From NCBI RefSeq assembly GCF_002309535.1, contig NZ_CP023275.1, forward strand, positions 1,364,001-1,428,000: 64,000 nucleotides of DNA, given 5' to 3'. The notes beneath the pieces were generated by a model, which searched no databases, was not told where the DNA came from, and saw only the letters and a list, made by a program, of their open reading frames with translations. Both the position numbers and the translations under genes were made by a program. The stretch's first letter is position 1. Each line of letters begins with the position of its first letter. The stretch comes from Sulfurospirillum diekertiae. Its GTDB lineage: Bacteria > Campylobacterota > Campylobacteria > Campylobacterales > Sulfurospirillaceae. Positions 62,178 to 64,000 of this stretch are shown here, piece by piece.

Positions 62178-62205
62178 CTGACATTTACTGACACTCGTAC
62201 TGACA
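62177..62205 (+). repeat. Three ACTGACA direct repeats at the integrase stop
   Basis: ACTGACA at 62177-62183, 62187-62193 and 62199-62205, starting on the last base of the integrase stop codon. Spacing of 10 and 12 bases. They may be remains of an attachment site or recombinase arm sites; nothing proves it. Confidence 0.45.
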
Positions 62206-62871
62206 CCGTGTATATTGTAGGTTGGGAATATCGTATTTTAGGGATTTAGGGTGGTACTGAGGCCGGACTAAAATATATGCTTCAACTACAGTAATATCAG
62301 TCTTTAATTATTTTAATGTGGACAAGTACTGTCAAAAGTACTGTTATTTTAAAGTGTTTCAACTATCAGCTTATGCGTGATCTAGTTTTTAGGATGGGAA
62401 CATAATTGTTATATTATTTTAATAGTAAAATACAAAAATCACTTCATTCAGTTAAAACAATATAATCTGCGATTCGTTTTATAACCCCAAATTAAATACT
62501 TTTTCTGAACCAATACTCATTTAACTATAAAATATTTTAATTAATAAAAAAAATTGAAGTATTTAAAACTTATCTACAATTTCCCTACAACTTAAATGTA
62601 TATTTACCATGAAAATATATAAATTTAGATTAATAATGATGAAAAATAGTTAGAAGGAGGATTATATAAGTTCGGTTAGTTATTGTTTTGTTGACTTACT
62701 GTTTGTAGTTTGCTCTCTTTAATTTTAGTGTTTTACTATTGATTAAGAGTATTGGTGACGTCTTTTTGTTTTGCTGTATGTTACCAATTGTTAAAAAACG
62801 AACAAGTAACTTTTTTTATGGATCTGTGGTAGTTACAATTATCATAGGTCTTCATGTTAGCGTTAATAAAT
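62178..62871. other. 694-base AT-rich stretch without a recognisable gene
   Basis: No convincing open frame on either strand. It holds the ACTGACA repeats at its left end, a direct repeat AAGTACTGT (62324-62332 and 62336-62344), and an isolated GGAGG near 62657 with no start codon behind it. Base composition is visibly more AT-rich than the core genes. Its right end is the IS insertion point. Likely decayed mobile DNA. Confidence 0.6.
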
Positions 62872-62887
62872 AGACATCTTGCAAAAC

Positions 62888-63352
62888 TCATTTGTATTCC
62901 ACAGCAAAACCACGGTCAAAGTTGATTAATCCACATATCAAATTAAAGCGTAGATTGAATCGTTTTCTTCTGTTTCTGTATTTTTGGGTGAGTATCTGAA
63001 ATGTTTTGATTTTAGCATTCACATGTTCAACACATATTCTAGCACTTGCTTTTTGTCTGTTTTCCTCTTTTTGCTCCTCACTCAAAGGATGAAGTTTGGA
63101 GGCTTTATGGGGAATTTGACAATGGCTATGTTCTTTGGCAATACCCAGATATCCCAAATCAACATAAACACAGGTCTTGGGCATCAAGGGGAGATTAGAT
63201 TCTTGAAACAGTCTAAAATCATGTGTCGTACCTTTAGCGGTATGCACACACATAATCCTCTCCTCTTTATCAATCACAATCTGTCCTTTAAGGGTATGAC
63301 GCTTTTGCTTACCTGAGTAGTACTCTCTTTGCTTTTTTTGGGTCTTTGACAA
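62888..63352 (-). CDS. IS5-like transposase, second frame (orfB)
   Basis: C-terminal catalytic part, probably made only as a fusion by -1 frameshifting. It has the YSGKKK-type box, the second Asp in CVYVDLGYLG, and the catalytic Glu in ARICVEHVNAKIKTFQIL, ending 2 bases inside the inner edge of the left inverted repeat. The overlap with orfA is about 80 bases. Confidence 0.88.
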   Translation of the reverse strand: MSKTQKKQREYYSGKQKRHTLKGQIVIDKEERIMCVHTAKGTTHDFRLFQESNLPLMPKTCVYVDLGYLGIAKEHSHCQIPHKASKLHPLSEEQKEENRQKASARICVEHVNAKIKTFQILTQKYRNRRKRFNLRFNLICGLINFDRGFAVEYK

Positions 63353-63735
63353 GGCGTTTCTGTCGCATCAATGACAACAAAAGAGAGGGCAACATCACTT
63401 TTATAGAGTTCTCTCTTGCTTGGCAATGAAAATCTACCAGACTTAATCAACACTTCTTCTACTTCACATACAATCCTTGAAGCCGTTGATTCACTCACAC
63501 CATAATCAAATCCAATATGTTCAAGGGTGCGATACTCACGATAATAGCCAAGCATCAAAAGTACTTTATTTTCTGGTGAAAGAGATCTCCTCCCTCCTAC
63601 ACCTAATCCTTTTTTACGATTCTCATCGTATTGCCTAAACACCTCTATCATTGCGTTAAATGTCTCTTCATTAACGCCAATATGGCGCTTAAAATCTTTG
63701 GGTTTATGCTTTTGCATTTGTTCATATTTTTTCAT
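63274..63735 (-). CDS. IS5-like transposase, first frame (orfA)
   Basis: N-terminal part of the transposase from ATG 63735 (a TTG 12 bases upstream is possible). It carries a helix-turn-helix for end binding (MLGYYREYRTLEHIGFDYGVSESTASRIVCEVEEVL) and the first catalytic Asp in FVVIDATETP. The frame then passes a run of seven A on the coding strand (plus-strand T7 at 63333-63339), where a -1 slip joins it to orfB and restores the family sequence RPKKKQREYYSGKQKRHTLK. Confidence 0.88.
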   Translation of the reverse strand: MKKYEQMQKHKPKDFKRHIGVNEETFNAMIEVFRQYDENRKKGLGVGGRRSLSPENKVLLMLGYYREYRTLEHIGFDYGVSESTASRIVCEVEEVLIKSGRFSLPSKRELYKSDVALSFVVIDATETPCQRPKKSKESTTQVSKSVIPLKDRL

Positions 63736-63943
63736 GCCTCTTGCCAAGCATTTTTAGTGCCTTTTATTTGAGTTTTGCAAGATGTCTAATATTTATTAGC
63801 AAATAAATACAAAAATCAAGGTGCTAGCCCTATTACTTTCAGATATATATCAAAGTAAAGGTTAATTTAAGATTCAAATGAGATTTTAATTAGAATATGT
63901 TTTTATACTAGTTGAAACAAAACTATTTTTAGGAGGAGTTTAT

Positions 63944-64000
63944 ATGAAATTAGCAAAGTTAAGTTTGGCGACATTGATCGCTATGAGTTCAGTTGTGTAT
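63944..64000 (+). CDS. Start of an exported protein, probably an outer membrane porin (cut by window edge)
   Basis: Only 19 codons are visible: MKLAKLSLATLIAMSSVVY, a typical signal peptide. AGGAGG lies 8 bases before the ATG. Sulfurospirillum and relatives have OprD-like porins that begin very similarly (MKLAKLSLA), which is the basis for the call. The mature protein lies outside the window. Confidence 0.6.
   Translation, partial: MKLAKLSLATLIAMSSVVY

Larger units (their letters stand above)
62872..63787 (-). mobile_element. Complete IS5-like insertion sequence, 916 bases
   Basis: Perfect 19-base terminal inverted repeats AGACATCTTGCAAAACTCA (62872-62890) and its reverse complement (63769-63787). 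Both ends are flanked by the same three bases AAT (62869-62871 and 63788-63790), a plausible target duplication. A single transposase is split into two overlapping frames on the minus strand. An intact DDE triad across the two frames and perfect ends suggest recent insertion. The IS5 family is my reading of the transposase; the subgroup is not certain. Confidence 0.9.

Noticed and set aside
62177-62205. Short spaced repeats as a CRISPR remnant
   Set aside because: Units of only 7 bases with 3-5 base gaps do not fit a CRISPR array, and no cas gene is near.

Overview
The window is chromosomal DNA of a campylobacterotal (epsilonproteobacterial) bacterium, most likely Sulfurospirillum or a close relative. 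The signs are the gene order mdh-sucCD-oorDABC, the murJ-cysS-msbA-pyrD-protease-dapA block and the flgH/pta/ackA neighbourhood (all as I recall them from Campylobacter), a Cts-type competence secretion cluster, the low GC content, and a porin start at the right edge of a kind common in Sulfurospirillum. No rRNA operon, CRISPR array or prophage is present. One tRNA gene and one complete insertion sequence are.

Layout. 1-5.7 kb: TCA-cycle genes (malate dehydrogenase, succinyl-CoA synthetase, four-subunit 2-oxoglutarate:acceptor oxidoreductase). 5.8-9.7 kb: small membrane protein, tRNA-Gly, ferritin-like/VIT1 iron transporter, fumarase, a cysteine-less thiol-peroxidase homologue paired with an ankyrin protein. 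9.7-16.1 kb: exporter locus (TolC, HlyD, double ATPase, two ABC-2 permeases). 16.2-19.7 kb: MarC, an unknown protein, DUF1847, and a periplasmic-sensor diguanylate cyclase. 19.7-30.6 kb: a ten-gene minus-strand block from murJ to the YggS homologue, covering envelope, lipid, lysine and pyrimidine functions; its msbA copy carries an apparent frameshift. 30.7-40.3 kb: plus-strand block with a FapA-like protein, ruvA, ddl, a lone Phd/YefM-like protein, hydrolase, acylphosphatase, murF, pta, ackA. 40.3-42.1 kb: YqeY, flgH, unknown. 42.1-55.9 kb: minus-strand block argG-rhodanese-rplI-hslV-hslU-era followed by an eight-gene type IV pilus/type II secretion-like cluster resembling the Campylobacter cts genes. 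56.0-59.7 kb: S4 protein, trpD, tsaE, lptB, rpoN. 59.7-61.5 kb: J-domain protein, Bpt/Ate-type transferase and a 56-residue gene. 61.6-64 kb: accessory AT-rich end with an integrase remnant, a complete IS5-like element and the start of a porin.

The most striking signal is not a gene. The palindrome TTTACATGTAAA (fuller form CTTTACATGTAAAG) occurs exactly 17 times, with nine more copies at one mismatch. It is concentrated between genes, particularly at convergent gene ends, where it builds long palindromes or an inverted pair that look like bidirectional terminators. It also sits inside many coding regions, where it is read mostly as the tetrapeptide LHV[K/S/R/N/M/E]. This resembles DNA uptake sequences or highly iterated palindromes of other bacteria. 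A competence-type secretion cluster in the same window makes an uptake-signal role a testable guess, but nothing here proves it.
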